This document shows positions 42,786-55,823 of a stretch of DNA of 64,000 nt, one piece after another. The notes under the pieces are model-generated. The model saw only the letters and a program-made list of their open reading frames with translations, searched no databases and was not told where the DNA came from. Position numbers and translations under genes: made by a program. Position 1 is the first letter of the stretch. Every line of letters begins with the position of its first letter. The DNA is from Nicotiana tabacum (taxonomy: Eukaryota > Streptophyta > Magnoliopsida > Solanales > Solanaceae), in contig NC_134082.1 in the NCBI RefSeq assembly GCF_000715075.1, positions 103,022,399 through 103,086,398 of the forward strand. Direction: 5' to 3'.

Positions 42786-43106
42786 ACATGAAAATATTAG
42801 TCTCAATTGATTTGGAGGAATAGACACCGTATAACAATGCTTAATTATAATGGGCATTTTATTGGCCTTAAATTTAGTTTGGCGGTAGTAGCCCAAAAAA
42901 ATTGGCATTAAATAGCCTAATCCCAACAGACACGATTATATAACCCCTTAAATATAGGGGAGATTTTTAATATTTTGTCCATCCTTCATGCTTGCACGAT
43001 ATATCCCTTCAGAAGCGTAACTACCCAGTCGACCCGAATAAAAACAAATGCAGAAACTATATTTCCTTCACAAATCAAAAATGGTGTGAAGTTTTTTCAA
43101 CAATCA
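42786..43106. other. Intergenic or 5' flank of a decayed MuDR-type element
   Basis: No gene. Its last bases (AATCA at 43102-43106) are the target duplication of element A, so this DNA was once continuous with 60113 onward, where a MuDR transposase pseudogene begins. It may be that element's 5' end, but no terminal repeat is proven. Confidence 0.4.
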
Positions 43107-45825
43107 TGTTACGTCCCATGTTTTCGTACGCGAGAGTACGTCGTAAACCTATTTATGTAAGCTCGGAAATGAGATCGTTTTTGAAAGTACATAATGTAAG
43201 TTCATCATGTTATCTTGGAGGTTACAAATCTTTAAGATCATGAATAACAAGTACCAAAAGGGTTGGAAAGCTTAGACGCTAAACGAATTGAAGAAAATAA
43301 GTTTCGTCGAAAGTCGACAAGTTTGAAATGTTATAACATATGCTTTTGGGGTGATACTAGGGTTATTAACATAATGAGGAGGTTAAGTTATGAGTTATTT
43401 TAGTTATATTATAGTTGTGTGTTATGTTTTTAAGTCAAGCGAGTTGTAGAATAAAAGTTGGCAAAGGTCATCACAAGTTGCATTCATAATGTGCTGAAAT
43501 TTAGGTCAAATATAGTTGCACTTTTATCCCAATATACTTGAAATCAATGGATTATCTACATATAAAATTGAATATCTACGAGTCTAGTTTCTAACTCATT
43601 AAACCGTTCGTCGATACGACATCGGACTAGAGAGATATTCGCATTTTTGTGAGACCGCGCAAGCAACTCCCATGGGACCTACAAAGTCGGTTTAAACTTC
43701 AGCTTGTATTTAGGTCATTTATATGTCGTTTTAACTCATTTTTCTCATCCACAACAGTTCCTAAACCCTCCTAAATTCTCTCTAAGGGTTCCTCATGATT
43801 CTAGGGTGAAAACCTAAGATAAAAACATGAATCCAATGCCAGAAATCTCGTGGTGCTTGCTAGATCGTAATTCTTCATCTTGTGGCTGTTTTGGAGGGTT
43901 TTTTAAAGGTAAGTAACCTTAGATTTCGTGTTGTTCTTTATGATTAAGCTAAGATCTTTCATGTATATTAGAGTTTCAAGGCGAAATACAAGTGTTTACA
44001 CACCAACATAAACACAAAAGTTGATTCAAGAAGAGAATACAACTCCTACAGCGTTGTTGTATGATTGAGGGTTGTTGTGAGCTACACCAGCTAGGGATTT
44101 CAAGTTGTATCTACTGCCTAAGGTAAACAAATCATGTTCTTGGTTGTGCTTAAGTTCAATCATGTGTTGGTTGGGTTGTTTGAGTGAAAATCTACAAGAT
44201 AGTAATTGACATGGCATAAGGAATCATTATCTTTTTTGTGGGCTGTATTGAGGCTATATATATGGTTTGTTGTGGCTGAAATTTTTTATAAATAGTTTTA
44301 TTATGTTGTGGCTGCTGTTTTTAAGCTTATCTATGTGCTAATTTAGTGGATTGAAGAAGATAACATGAAAAATGAGATGTTGACGATAAAGGCTAAGGTT
44401 CTATGTGTGTGGACTATATTTGAAGATTATGCTTATGATGTTTTGGGTTGAAAATGATATGGTAACCATAAGTACGATGCTATATATATTGTAGGCAGAT
44501 TCATGGCGCTCAATGGTTGTTGAACCAATCGGAGAGCTTATTGTGAATTATATTGTTGTTGTTTGGGCTGTTTGGTGACTTTTGGTAACATATGGGATGT
44601 AGTAAAAATAGAGGAGGTGCTGTCTATTTTCTTGTAGAATATTGGTTTCCAAATATGAGAGTTACAACATTTATATGATGATGATGAAGTCAGTTTACTC
44701 ATTGTAGACGTAAGAAGATCATATTGAGCTTGCTTGAAGATTGGATAGAAGATTTCAAAGGTATATTAAGGCACTTACTTCTTTCTTTTCGCATGATCTA
44801 AAACGATAGGAACATAAACGATATGCTAATTCATAACAGATCTACTCCTAGGAACTAAAGCTGTCCATGTTGTTCTTTCCTTATAAAGTTATTCTAAGCA
44901 AGTGTGTATGATCCTTAAATCCTACTAAGGTTCATATTGAGGGTATGGATGTCCATAATATTAATCGAAGGTGCAACGACCTTAAGTCACTCCGAAAGGT
45001 TTAGAACGTGATTCCATGAGTCTAGCATGCATTATATATAGTATCTATTTTACTGTACCGAGCTGCACTATAGTCGGCCGGGTACGACACCTATTGTTCA
45101 ACCACTGATCAGTTGGGTTTACCGAGCTCCACGTGTCCGGGTACGATTCTACCGAGCCTTATGATGGTCGGGCACGTTTTACCGAGTCCTCTTTGAGGCC
45201 GGGTACGATATGATGATGATGATTCCCATAGAGGCACATGTTCTTAAAAGTATATATATATAAAAGTTTATGCATTTCATGTCAGTAGCCCCTAGAGGCA
45301 CTCATATGTTACATGTTGTATCTGCTCTATCTCTCTTTACATTACTGTTCTTATTTATGCTTTCTTGCCTTACATACTCAGTACTTTATTCATACTGATG
45401 TCCCTTTTGCCCGGGGATGCTGCATTTCATGCCCGCAGGTCTCGATTGATAGGTTGATGGTCCTCCTAGTAGGTTATCAGCTCAGCGAAAGGTGTTGGTG
45501 CACTCCACTTGCTCCGGAGTTGCCTATTTGGTCAGTGTGCTTTGGATATGTATTGATTGGTATGATGGGGCCTGTCCCGACCTTTATGATTTTATTTACT
45601 TTTAGAGTCTTGTAGACAGATGTCAAGTGTATGGATACTTGTATGACTTTGTCGGCCTATGTTTTGAGTTTAAAAATAGTCATGTCGGCCTTATAGGCCC
45701 GTATGCCACATGTATAAGTTTGTATATCATGTTGGGTCATCATATATTGAGTATTCCCGTATGTTTTATTCTTGTTATCTCATGCCGGGTTTTCTGGCTT
45801 ATTTACCCATGATAGTATGATAAGA
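43107..45825 (+). repeat. 5' LTR of element A
   Basis: It matches 49336-49462 and 57605-60112. The last 70 or so bases, including the GGGTCGTGACA end present at 60102-60112, are deleted, so the LTR runs directly into the primer site. It contains a GGTAAGTAACC donor-like site (43909) and four copies of an ACCGAGC...GGCCGGGTACG-type motif (45058-45210). Confidence 0.85.
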
Positions 45826-48800
45826 AAGTGGTATCAGAGCAGTTCTGTCCTAGGGAGTCTACAAGTCGTGTCTCGTAGTCTTGTTTATAGGTGTGTTGTG
45901 CACCACACTTATAAGCAAGAGGCTACATGTAATTTAGGACTGTCACTCTTTCTTCTTATTCTAGATCGTGTGGTAGAGCTCAGTTGTAAGAATTCAAACT
46001 CCTAAATTCGACTTTAGTTGTAATACAATGATACCTAAATCCACAAAGACAATTGGTAAGAGATTGCGTGTGGCTCTAGAAGAACTGAGTTGGAGGAACT
46101 CGATTTTGCATCATGCTTATGATGAGTAAATGTAAGGTCTTTAGTAGATTATGTGTATATTAAGACGTGTAAGCTTTTTTTAAGGAGCCCTAAAGCATGA
46201 ATATCTATCCACCCATATAGTAAAAAGCAATAAGAGAATCAGAAGGTAGATACAAGTTTCAACAAGTAAAAGAAGCAATGTGAAGAAGGGTACGATGTCT
46301 CTAGTTAGTGAAGATTATCTGTTTTTACAATTCAGGCAGAGAAACATAAGTATTATGAATTACTTTCAACAATAATAGAGATCTATACAATTGGCCATAC
46401 CCATCTCAGTTATGCCCTGCGGGAGCTAACAGATATTATTTAAGAGACATATAGGATATCAGAGTTTGGTTGGAGTTAGAGCAACCCAAAATGGTGGATG
46501 GATTGTTAGCATTAGCTGACATTTCCCAAAGGATATTGCAAATGTGGTAATAGTTCTCCTTGTGAGACAACTCGATGGTGCACTCTAGAATAATACATTT
46601 AGATATGATACTAGAATGTCCAGAAAAATGTAGATGATTAACACAATCCTAGAAGAGATGAATATTTACCTTTGTATGGCTCCCGTCCCTAGTAAAGAGA
46701 GAATGTTAGGAGACCCGAAGGGCCAGTGGATGGAGCAAGGGGAGCTAAAAGCAAAAGAATATTTTGTTGAAGTTTTCAGAATAAGGTGATATACGGAAAT
46801 ATTAGCAGTAAAATAAAAAGAGAGTAAAAAAAGTATTATGAATAAGATGTGATAAATGGGTGATAACAGTAAATCAAAATATGACACGATTATAGAGTCT
46901 ATAGTTAAGTGAAGGAAAAGACAATAGGTAACAGGCCTTGAGACAATCATAGAGTATAAGCCAAAGGTCATATCCTCATTTTGAGAAATGAGTTGGTGAG
47001 TCCAACGCGATTACCAGAAGGCTAAGTTAGACCCTCTGTAGTAACAGAAATTAGTATGGTCTAGTAAACAAGATAAAACCCAACATGAATTAGGGACCGG
47101 AGGATTTGATAATGGTCGACATCGTGAGAATTTCAGAGATCGTGTTCCAACAATAATAGAATAGACAACAGACGAATAATGGTGTTGCATTTATTCAGTT
47201 CCTATAGATATGTTGCGACTCCAGAACATTATACAAACACGACACCAGGGAGGGGCTGTAAAAGTTTTCGGCCAGGATGTTATTGATAAATAAGTATGAA
47301 TGGACACTTGATACATCAAAAGTTAGTGGCGAGAGGTAAGTTAAGACAAAGGATATATCCCAAGAGAGATTATGCAGAATATATGTATGAGAATGAACCA
47401 ATGAGTAGTTAGTAGTTGATTCAAGAAGAGCCCAGTTATGGCTAGACAAGAGGTCACAAATAAATCAATAGATCATGCAAGATAAATGTAGTGAACCGCA
47501 ACATAGGGAATTAAGTCTCGCAGATACGAGATCGCAATCATCTAAAAATTTTCAGATAGAAGTTGAGGCAGTTAAAGGTACCATTTAAGTTTTATGAAAA
47601 TAAGAGAGAGTGCCACTAAGGAGACAATCAAAATTTGAGCTTAGAAGTAACCGTACGAGCACAAAGGCACGAAGTTATGTAACTAAGGATTATTATAGGT
47701 GAGTAAAAACAACGAAAATTTCCTTCAGGTGTACGATATATCAAGCTTGCAACTTTACAAGAGCCAGAAGGTCTCCCTAAGTACTACAATGAAAGACTAG
47801 CTGAGGAAATAAGGAAGAAGGTTTCCACCTAAGCATAGTGAGCTAAAGAGTAAATGATCTTGTAACAACAGTCTCACTACAAAATACTATACACTCCATA
47901 AGAAAGTGGCACCTATCGTGGCTAATGAATGGGAAAAAAAAATCAAAGGTGATGATTGAGATCATGTGAGGTACGGGAAATTACAATATTTGTGGGCAAT
48001 AAGACAAGCCAAGTATTCATGCAACAAGTGAAAGAACGACCAAGAAAAATAATTGCTTACATTTAAGGACAACTGAGAATGCACGAAAGGAAATTTATGG
48101 TGCTAGCAAGTTAAAGGAAGGTTGCGAGTAGTATAAATAGATAGGTGTAGGTCGTAAGATAAAGTATCATAGAGAAACAAGGTTTTAGGTAGATAGGAGT
48201 AAGGATATGAAAAGATGAGTGAGAAGGTGACGAGAATATGTAAGTCCTCGGGATTAAACCCATTAAAAAAAGGGATCCGATGATTTCCATATGTAATAAA
48301 AAGCTCGGTAAAGCCTGAATGAACATAGAGGAGTCTAAGACTAGGAGCAATTAGAAGATATGAAATGCTGCCCCGGTAACAAAATAAGGGTGTAATTGTG
48401 ATAGATAAGAGGATGACATTTAGGCCTTTGATTGAGGAATAATTTAAAGAAAAAGGATTTTATGAATTGCACGGGATTGAAATACCCCCATAAGATGAAT
48501 CATGTTAGGATGCTATGAAATACGGTTATTGAAGTATAGTAATGTCCCTAGGTGGATCGGGCAAATCACTTCAGATATTCCCCGATGAGACGTGAGCCCT
48601 AGTGACAATGTATTACATAAGAGGTTTCAAGTTATCAGTGGTAGATTATGGATCAATATTAAGGTGAATTACCAATGGATGGATAAAAGTTGCAAAGTAT
48701 GAGATGATATTAGACCGTCATTGTTAATATGAATAGTAATGAGGAAGCATTAAAGGACTTAGATTTATACATATAAGACAAGCAGCGAAAGAGTAACATG

Positions 48801-49335
48801 AAGCTGGGTGGCATACCTAGGCAATAATAAACCGAAGTAAGAGTTAGGATATAGTATGACCTACCTAGATGTAGTAAAACCATAAGCATAGATAACCGAG
48901 GCTATGAAGCAAGGTATTTCAACAATCGTAAGTTTGAGAAAGTACCATGCAAAGAACTTTAGTACACCTATAGATGTCTAGAGGGACATCTTGTCATAGT
49001 TCTGTATATGTTCACAAAGTGAGGCCTAGATATTGGCTAAAAATTGGAGGAAAAAGGAGAGAAGAGTCTCATAGGCCCACATACAAGTACATGAGTTGTA
49101 CATGATGCATGACAGAAGGTAACAACAGTTACGAGATTGGAAGAATTCCGACCACAAGTCGTAGTATGATAAAGAGGCCTAAAGGGGGGGGAAATACCTT
49201 GGACTTTGGATTTATTTACAGAATAGTTTCCTAGATGTTAAGGATAATATAAAGTATTCGTAAGAGCTACAGGTTATGAGACTGATAGATGCATTAGTCA
49301 ACATTCGAGGACGAATATTCCAAAGGGGAGAATGA
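45826..49335 (+). other. Internal region of element A: primer site, non-coding, polypurine tract
   Basis: TGGTATCAGAGC (45829-45840) complements the 3' end of initiator tRNA-Met, the usual plant LTR primer. The next 3.5 kb has no frame over about 100 codons with retroelement motifs on either strand. It ends in GAGGACGAATATTCC and AAAGGGGAGAATGA just before the 3' LTR. The phrase GCATTTATTCAGTTCCTA at about 47188 recurs at the deletion junction of element B. Confidence 0.8.
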
Positions 49336-49462
49336 TGTACATACAATATTTTCATATGTGAGAGTACGTCGTACGCCTATTAATGTAAGCTCGGAAATGA
49401 GATCGTTTTTGAAAGTACATAACGTAAGTTTATCATGTTATCTTGGAGATTACAAATCTTTA
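49336..49462 (+). repeat. 3' LTR of element A, first part (continues at 57605)
   Basis: It aligns with the start of the 5' LTR (GAGAGTACGTCGTA, TGTAAGCTCGGAAATGAGAT, GAAAGTACATAA) until CTTTA at 49458-49462, where element B is inserted. The LTR resumes after the second CTTTA at 57605-57609. Confidence 0.88.
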
Positions 49463-52303
49463 TGTGACGACTCGACTAGTCATCTTATGAGTTACCGCTA
49501 CATTTTCCCCATTTCTGCTTCTTATTGCTTTGTATAATGGTTCTATATGTGATCGGGTTGATTGGTTAGGATTCAGAAAGGAATTGGTAAGGTTTGAGAC
49601 ACTTAGTCTCTTTTGAGGAAGGTTAAGTTGGAAAAGTCAACTGGATATTGACTTATTGTTAGATGGCTCGGATGTGAGTTCCGATGGGGTGGTTAGCTTC
49701 AGGAGGTGATTTGGGACTTAGGAGTGTGATCAGAATGTGTTTTAGAGGTCCAGAGTAGATTTAGGCTTGAATTAGCGAAAGTGGATTTTTGGCGTTTTCC
49801 GGTTGATAGGTGAGATTTTGATATAGGGGTTGGAATGTAATTACAAGAGTTTTAGTAGTTCCTTTATGTCACTTGGGATGTGTGTGCAAAATTTCAGATC
49901 ATTCGGACGTGGTTTGGTTGGGTTTTTGATCAAAAGCGAAATGCGGAAGATTTTTGGGAACTTAGGCTTGAATCCGATGTGTTTTGGTTGATTTGATGTT
50001 GTTTGAGGTGTTTTGAACATTGGTACAAGTTTGAATAAGGTGTTGGGATATGTTGGTGCTTTTGGTTGAGGTCCCGGGGGCCTCGGGGTGATTTCGGGTG
50101 ATTGACGGAAGAGTTTGCGACTTTGTGAGATTGCAGATTTTTGCTGCTTCTGGTATTTCCGCACTTGCGGATTGGGGACAACAGGTGCGATGCCGCATGT
50201 GCAGGAGATTGGTCGCAGAAGCGAAAATGGGGCTTGAAGATCAGGAACTGCAGAAGCGATGAGGAGGACCGCATCTGCAATGTCATAGATGCAGGTATGG
50301 GACCGCAAATGCGGATAATGGGAAGCTTAAGTGATTTCCGCAGAAGCGGATCAAGAACCACAAATGCGGTACCGCAGAAGTAGTAAATAGGGCTGCAGAT
50401 GCAAAAATTCATGGGCATAAGGTATAAATTGTGTCCTTCGCGATTTTGAGCTATTTTCATCATTTCTAATTCAGCTTTGGAGCTTTTTGGATGATTTTGA
50501 AGAGGGATTTCAAGGGAACTTCATTGAGGTAAGGAATTTGGACCTAAAACTCATCCCTATGCTATTATGTCACGGATTATATCTCTAATTAATGGAATTT
50601 AAGGGTTAAAATTGGGGAAAACTAGGGCTTGAAAACTTAGATCTTTGCTTAAGGATTTGAAGGACCTATTGTGGTCGGATTTTGGTACTTTTGATATGTA
50701 TGAACTCGTGGGGGGATAAAGATAAAGAACCTATTGATGTGAATTTTATTGAATTTCGAGATGTGGACCCGGGGGTCGGGTTTTCGTAATTTCGGGATTT
50801 ATATTGTTAATTGATTATTTTTGCTTGGGCTTCATTCCCTTAGCATATTTTGACGCCCCCGTTCTAATTTTGGATAGATTCGGCGCGAGTGGAGGCCGAT
50901 TCGAGGAGCAAAGGCGTCATGAGCTAGAGATTTGACCAGTTTGAGGTGAGTAATGATTGTAAATGATGTTCTGAGGGTATGAAATCCCAGATTTCACATC
51001 GTTGTGCTATATTGAAGTGACTCACATGCTAGATGATGAGTGTGGGGTCGTGCACTGTTGGGGGATTGTGACTTAGTCCGTCCCAAATGACTATTTTACC
51101 GCATATTTGACTGAAATCTATTTGCTATCATCATTATTTGGGCTGAATGCCATATTTGGGCTTCGTGCCAACTATTTGAACCCTTAGGGGACTTTTATTG
51201 ATATTTCCTCACTATTTTGACTTTATACCTGAACTCAGTCATGTTATATTTCATTGTTTTCGTACTCAGCCACGTTTACTTTGTTTTAACACTTAAATGA
51301 TCTTTTAAATGATATTTTGGGTTGAGAATCATGTTTTACTATTGCCCGAGTAGCTTGTGAGGATTTTGACTAAGTAAGGTCGAGGGCCTATGTTGTGAGG
51401 AAACATTTGATATTGATTATGAGGTCGAGGGCATGAGATATGTACGCCATGAGGTGACTTGATTGATATGAGGCTAAGAGTCTAGTGATGATGCCACGAG
51501 ATTGTTTAATATTGCACTTGGGCCGTAAGGCGGCCTCTAGGAGTCTGCACACCCCCAGTGAGCGCGGGTACCAATGTGATGTGAGATATAGCCTGAGGGG
51601 CTAGTATTGTTCTGAGATATTGCCCGAGGGGCGGATTTGTTGATACTGTGCCTGAGGGGTGATCCTTTATGTGTTTATTTTCCTTAATTGCCTGTTAATT
51701 ACCTGCTTAATTGTTGAAAAAGGCTCTTTCATGAAGTTTAATTTGAGTTAAAGTATTTTTACCTATCTTTCACTGAATTACTGTTTTTACTTGTTTTACT
51801 GTTTTATTATAGCATGCTTTGTGCCTTACGTGATTTCCTGCTTTCAGTCTTTATTTATGATTATTATTCATCGAGTTGTAGTACTCACTTTACTTCTTGC
51901 ACCCTGTGTGCAGATTCAGGAGTATTTGGTCCCGCTCCCGAGTGGTGATCATTTCCAGCTCAGGCAGATCCGAGGAGTCTCTAGGTAGCTGTCGACATTC
52001 GCAGCCCAGAGCTCTTTCCTATCTTATTTCTTCATGTTCTTAGTTTCTGTATTAAACTCTGAAACTTTCTCTGAGTATTCTGGATTTGGTTAGATGCTCA
52101 TAACTAGTGACAACCTCGGTATCGGGCTGTGTTGGGTTGTATTGCGCAAATTATGCTATTATCTGCTTAAACTTTAGATTATTTTATCATGCCTAGATTG
52201 TTTCTTACTGTTTAACTATTAAATACCGAATTGGGAAGTGTCGGCTGGTCTTGTCTTCACGAGAGGCGCCATCACGATCGGGTCCGGGTTTAGGTTCGTG
52301 ACA
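49463..52303 (+). repeat. 5' LTR of element B, 2,841 bp
   Basis: TGTGACGAC...CGTGACA is followed by the primer site. It includes a run of CGC-AAATGCGG/CCGCAGAAGCGG palindromes (50140-50400), donor-like GAGGTAAGG (50526) and GAGGTGAGT (50943), GCCTGAGGGGC-type repeats (51590-51660) and an acceptor-like TGTGTGCAG|ATTCAGG near 51912. ORFs of up to 177 codons on the minus strand here arise in these repeats and have no family. Confidence 0.88.
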
Positions 52304-52306
52304 AGT

Positions 52307-52318
52307 TGGTATCAGAGC
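52307..52318 (+). other. Primer binding site of element B (initiator tRNA-Met)
   Basis: TGGTATCAGAGC lies three bases after the 5' LTR end, complementary to the 3' end of plant initiator tRNA-Met. It starts minus-strand DNA synthesis in most plant gypsy and copia elements. Confidence 0.9.
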
Positions 52319-52504
52319 CTAGGTTACATAGGTATCACGAGTCATGAGCAGGTTTAGTAGAGTCTCGCGGATCGGTACAGAGACGTTTATATTTATTCTC
52401 GAGAGGCTGCAGAACCTTTAGGAAAAACTTCATAATCTTGAAATTCTTGTCGTGCGAATTTGCTGATTCGAGTACTAAACTTCTGTTATTTTATTCTCTC
52501 ATAG

Positions 52505-55500
52505 ATGGTGATGACACGTGCTACCAGTCAGGATAGACGACAACCAGTACCACCAGCTGTGGCCACTAAAGGCCGAGGATCCGGTCGTGGTCGCAGTAGG
52601 GGCAGAGGTGTGACCCGTACAGCAGCTAGGGCAGCACCTGTAGATCCACCAGCAGCCCCAGTTCAGGATCAGGTCCCAGTTATGGGTGCTCCAGCAGCAC
52701 CAGCTCAGGCACCAGCGGTGTCCATTATGATTCCGGGTCTTCAGGAGGCCTTGGCTCAGATCCTATCAGTTTGCACTGGCCTAGCTCAGACGGTCTTAGC
52801 TACTACAGCCGTAGTTACTTCTCAGGCCAGGGGAGGCAATCATACTTCCACCGCCCGCACACCTGAGCAGGTCGTGCAGGGACTTTAGACGCCAGGGACA
52901 CATCTAGCCCAGCCGGTTGCAGCTGCTCAAGACTATGTAGTTCCTGCCATGCCAAAGGACGAGCAACATAGGTTGGAGAGGTTTGGTAGACTTCAGCCTC
53001 CGACCTTCAGTGGCGCATAGGGCGAGGATGCCCAGGGTTTCTTGGATAAGTGTGAGAGGATGCTTCGTACAACGGGTATTCTGGAGACAAGCGAGATCGC
53101 TTTCACTACTTATCAGTTTTCTGGAGCTGCCTTCACTTGGTAGGAGGGTTTTGAGAGGCGTAGGCCAGTTGGTGCAACACCCCTTACCTGACAGCAGTTC
53201 TCCGTTCTCTTTCTAGAGAAGTATGTGCCATAGTCCCGTAGAGAGGAGTTGCGTAGGGAGTTTGAGTGGTTGCATCAGGGAGAGATGACTATGATGCAGT
53301 ATGAGATGAGGTTTTCTGAGTTAGCTCGTCATGCTATTTGGTTGGTTCTGACAGATAGAGAGAGAGGATTAGGGGTTTGTTGATGGCCTCATTTATCAGC
53401 TTCATATTCTTATGACCAGGGAGAGGGTGATTGGTGCTACCTTTGAGGAGGTTGTAGACATTGCTCGGGAGATTGAGTTTGTTCGTCGCCAGGAGCGCGA
53501 GGAGAGGGAGGCCAAGAGTCCTCGAGGATTTGGTAGTTACAGTGGTACTACTTCGAATGGTCAATTTCAGCACGGCAGAGGCTATCCATTCAGGCATGCT
53601 CAGCCAGCTCGCCTAGGTTATCGTGGGGCGTTAGTGGGTCATGGTTCTCATAGTTCTCATTAGGGCCAGTAATCCCTTAGTGCCCTTCCAAATTAGAGCT
53701 TGTCCTGCGCTCCATCAGTTCAGGGTTTTTCTATGCCAGGTGCATCTGCTAGTCACTCCGGTGTGAGGGGTCCTTTTCAGTCCCTTCTCCAGCACCTAGG
53801 AGTTGTTATGAGTGTGGTGAGATGGGTCATATGTGGAGGCAGTGCCCTCGTCGTCTTGTGAGTTCATCTCAGTAGAGGGGTCAGTCATCGACATCAGCGC
53901 TAGTTACTTCATCACCACCTGCACAGCCAGCTGGGTGGAGTTCAGTCAGCTAGGGGTCTCCCCAGAGGGGGAGGTCAATCAGGTGGCGGTCAAGCCCATT
54001 TCTATGCACTTCCAGCTAGACCCGATGCTATTGTTTCCGATGCTGTCATTACAGGTATGTTTCAGTCTGCCACAGAGATGCCTCTGTATTATTTGATCCT
54101 GGTTCCACATTTTCTTATGTGTCATCATACTTTGTTCATTATTAGGGCATGCCCAGTGTGTTTCTTGCTTTACCTGTTCATGTATCTACCCCAAAGGGCG
54201 ATAGTATTATTGTAGACCGTGTGTACTAGTCGTATGTGGTGACTATCGGGGGTCTGGAGACCCGTGTGGATCTTTTATTATTGTGTATGGTAGATTTTGA
54301 TGTCATTTTGGGCATGGATTGACTATCTCCATGTCGTGCTATTCTGGACTGTCATGCTAAGATAATCATATTGGCTATACCGGGTGTGCCACATATTGAC
54401 TGGCAAGGTGTGACTGATTATGTTCCCTGTAGAGTGATCTCATTCTTGAAAGCCCAACGTATGGTTGGGAAGGGTTGTCTTTCGTATCTAGCCTTTGTGA
54501 GGGATGTCGGTGCTGAGACTCCCAGTATTGATTCTGTTCCAGTTGTGAGGGATTTTCCCAATGTGTTTCCTGTAGACCTGCCGGGCATGCCACCGGATAG
54601 GGATATTGATTTTGGTATTGACCTGGTGCCGGGCACTCAGCCCATTTCTATTCCACCGTATCGTATGTCACCAGCAGAGTTGATAGAATTAAAGGAGCAG
54701 CTTCAGGAACTCCTTGATAAAGGGTTCATTCGACCTAGTGTGTCACCTTGGGGTCCGATGGTTCAATTTGTGAAGAAGAAGGATGGCACTATGAGGATGT
54801 GAATTGATTATAAGCAATTGAACAAAGTAACAATTAAGAATAAATATCCTTTGCCTAGCATTGATGATTTGTTCGACCAGTGTCAGGGAGCGAGAGTGTT
54901 CTCCAAGATTGATCTCTGTTCAGGTTATCACCAGTTGAAGATCAAGGACTCGGATATTCTTAAGACAGCTTTTTGGACCCGATACAGTCATTATGAGTTC
55001 TTGGTGATGTCTTTTGGGCTGACCAATGCCCCAGCAGCGTTCATGCATTTGATGAAAAGTGTGTTTCGGCCTTATCTCGACTCGTTTGTCATAGTCTTCA
55101 TTGATGATATTTTGGTGTATTCGTGTAGTCAGGAGGAGCACGCGGAGCATTTGAGAGTTGTGTTGTAGAGATTGAGGGAGGAGAAGCTTTATGCAAAATT
55201 CGCCAAGTGTGAGTTCTGGCTCAGTTCAGTGGCGTTCTTGGGGCACGTGGTGTCCAGCGAGGGTATTCAGGTTGATCCGAAGAAAATAGAGGCGGTTCAG
55301 AGTTGGCCCAGATCGTCCTCAGCCATAGAGATTCGTAGCTTTCTTGGTTTGGTAGGCTATTATCGCCGGTTTGTTCAGGGATTCTCATCTATCATATCGC
55401 CCTTGACTAAGTTGACTCAGAAGGGTGCTTCCTTTGTATGGTCGGACGAGTGTAAGGAGAGTTTTCAGATGCTCAAGACAGCCTTGACCACAACTCCAGT

Positions 55501-55750
55501 GTTAGTTTTGCCATCAGCGTCAGGTTCATATACCGTGTATTGTAATGCTTCGAGAGTTGGTATTGATTGTGTATTATTGCAGGAGGGTAGAGTCATTACT
55601 TATGCTTCTCGTCAGTTGAAACCCCATGAGAGGAACTACCCCGTTCATGATTTGGAGTTGGCTGCCATAGTTCAAGCGTTGAAGATTTGGAGGCATTACT
55701 TGTATGATGTGTCATGTGAGGTGTTTACTGATCATCGTAGCCTCTAGCAC
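52505..55750 (+). pseudogene. Ty3/gypsy gag-pol polyprotein remnant, truncated in RNase H
   Basis: Order: gag with an Arg/Gly-rich start (GRGSGRGRSRGRG) and a capsid-like region with many stops (52900-53400); CCHC knuckle CYECGEMGHMWRQC (53804-53845); protease LFDPGSTFSYVS (about 54089) with GMD then TGA where Trp is usual; reverse transcriptase from VFPVDLPGMPPDRDIDF (54560) through [14 protein letters not shown] and [13 protein letters not shown] (about 55085-55125); RNase H beginning [13 protein letters not shown], where the usual first catalytic Asp is Asn. The sequence breaks off after VFTDHRSL, and integrase is absent. Most stops fit CAG to TAG or TGG to TAG/TGA. The gag start, protease and RT share a frame; the middle of gag is shifted. 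Confidence 0.92.
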
Positions 55751-55823
55751 TTGTTCTAACACGTTATGTTGCGAGGCTAGAGGCTACCCCTAGCATTTAT
55801 TCAGTTCCTACAGATATGTTGCG

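Noticed and set aside
49841..50463. Overlapping minus-strand ORFs of 78, 155 and 177 codons
   Set aside because: They lie in the 5' LTR of element B across its CGCAAATGCGG palindromes; no recognisable domain and not open in related LTR sequence.
52505..52888. Ala/Pro-rich 127-codon ORF as a host gene
   Set aside because: It lies just after an LTR and primer site and leads in frame to a gypsy protease and reverse transcriptase, so it is the start of gag.
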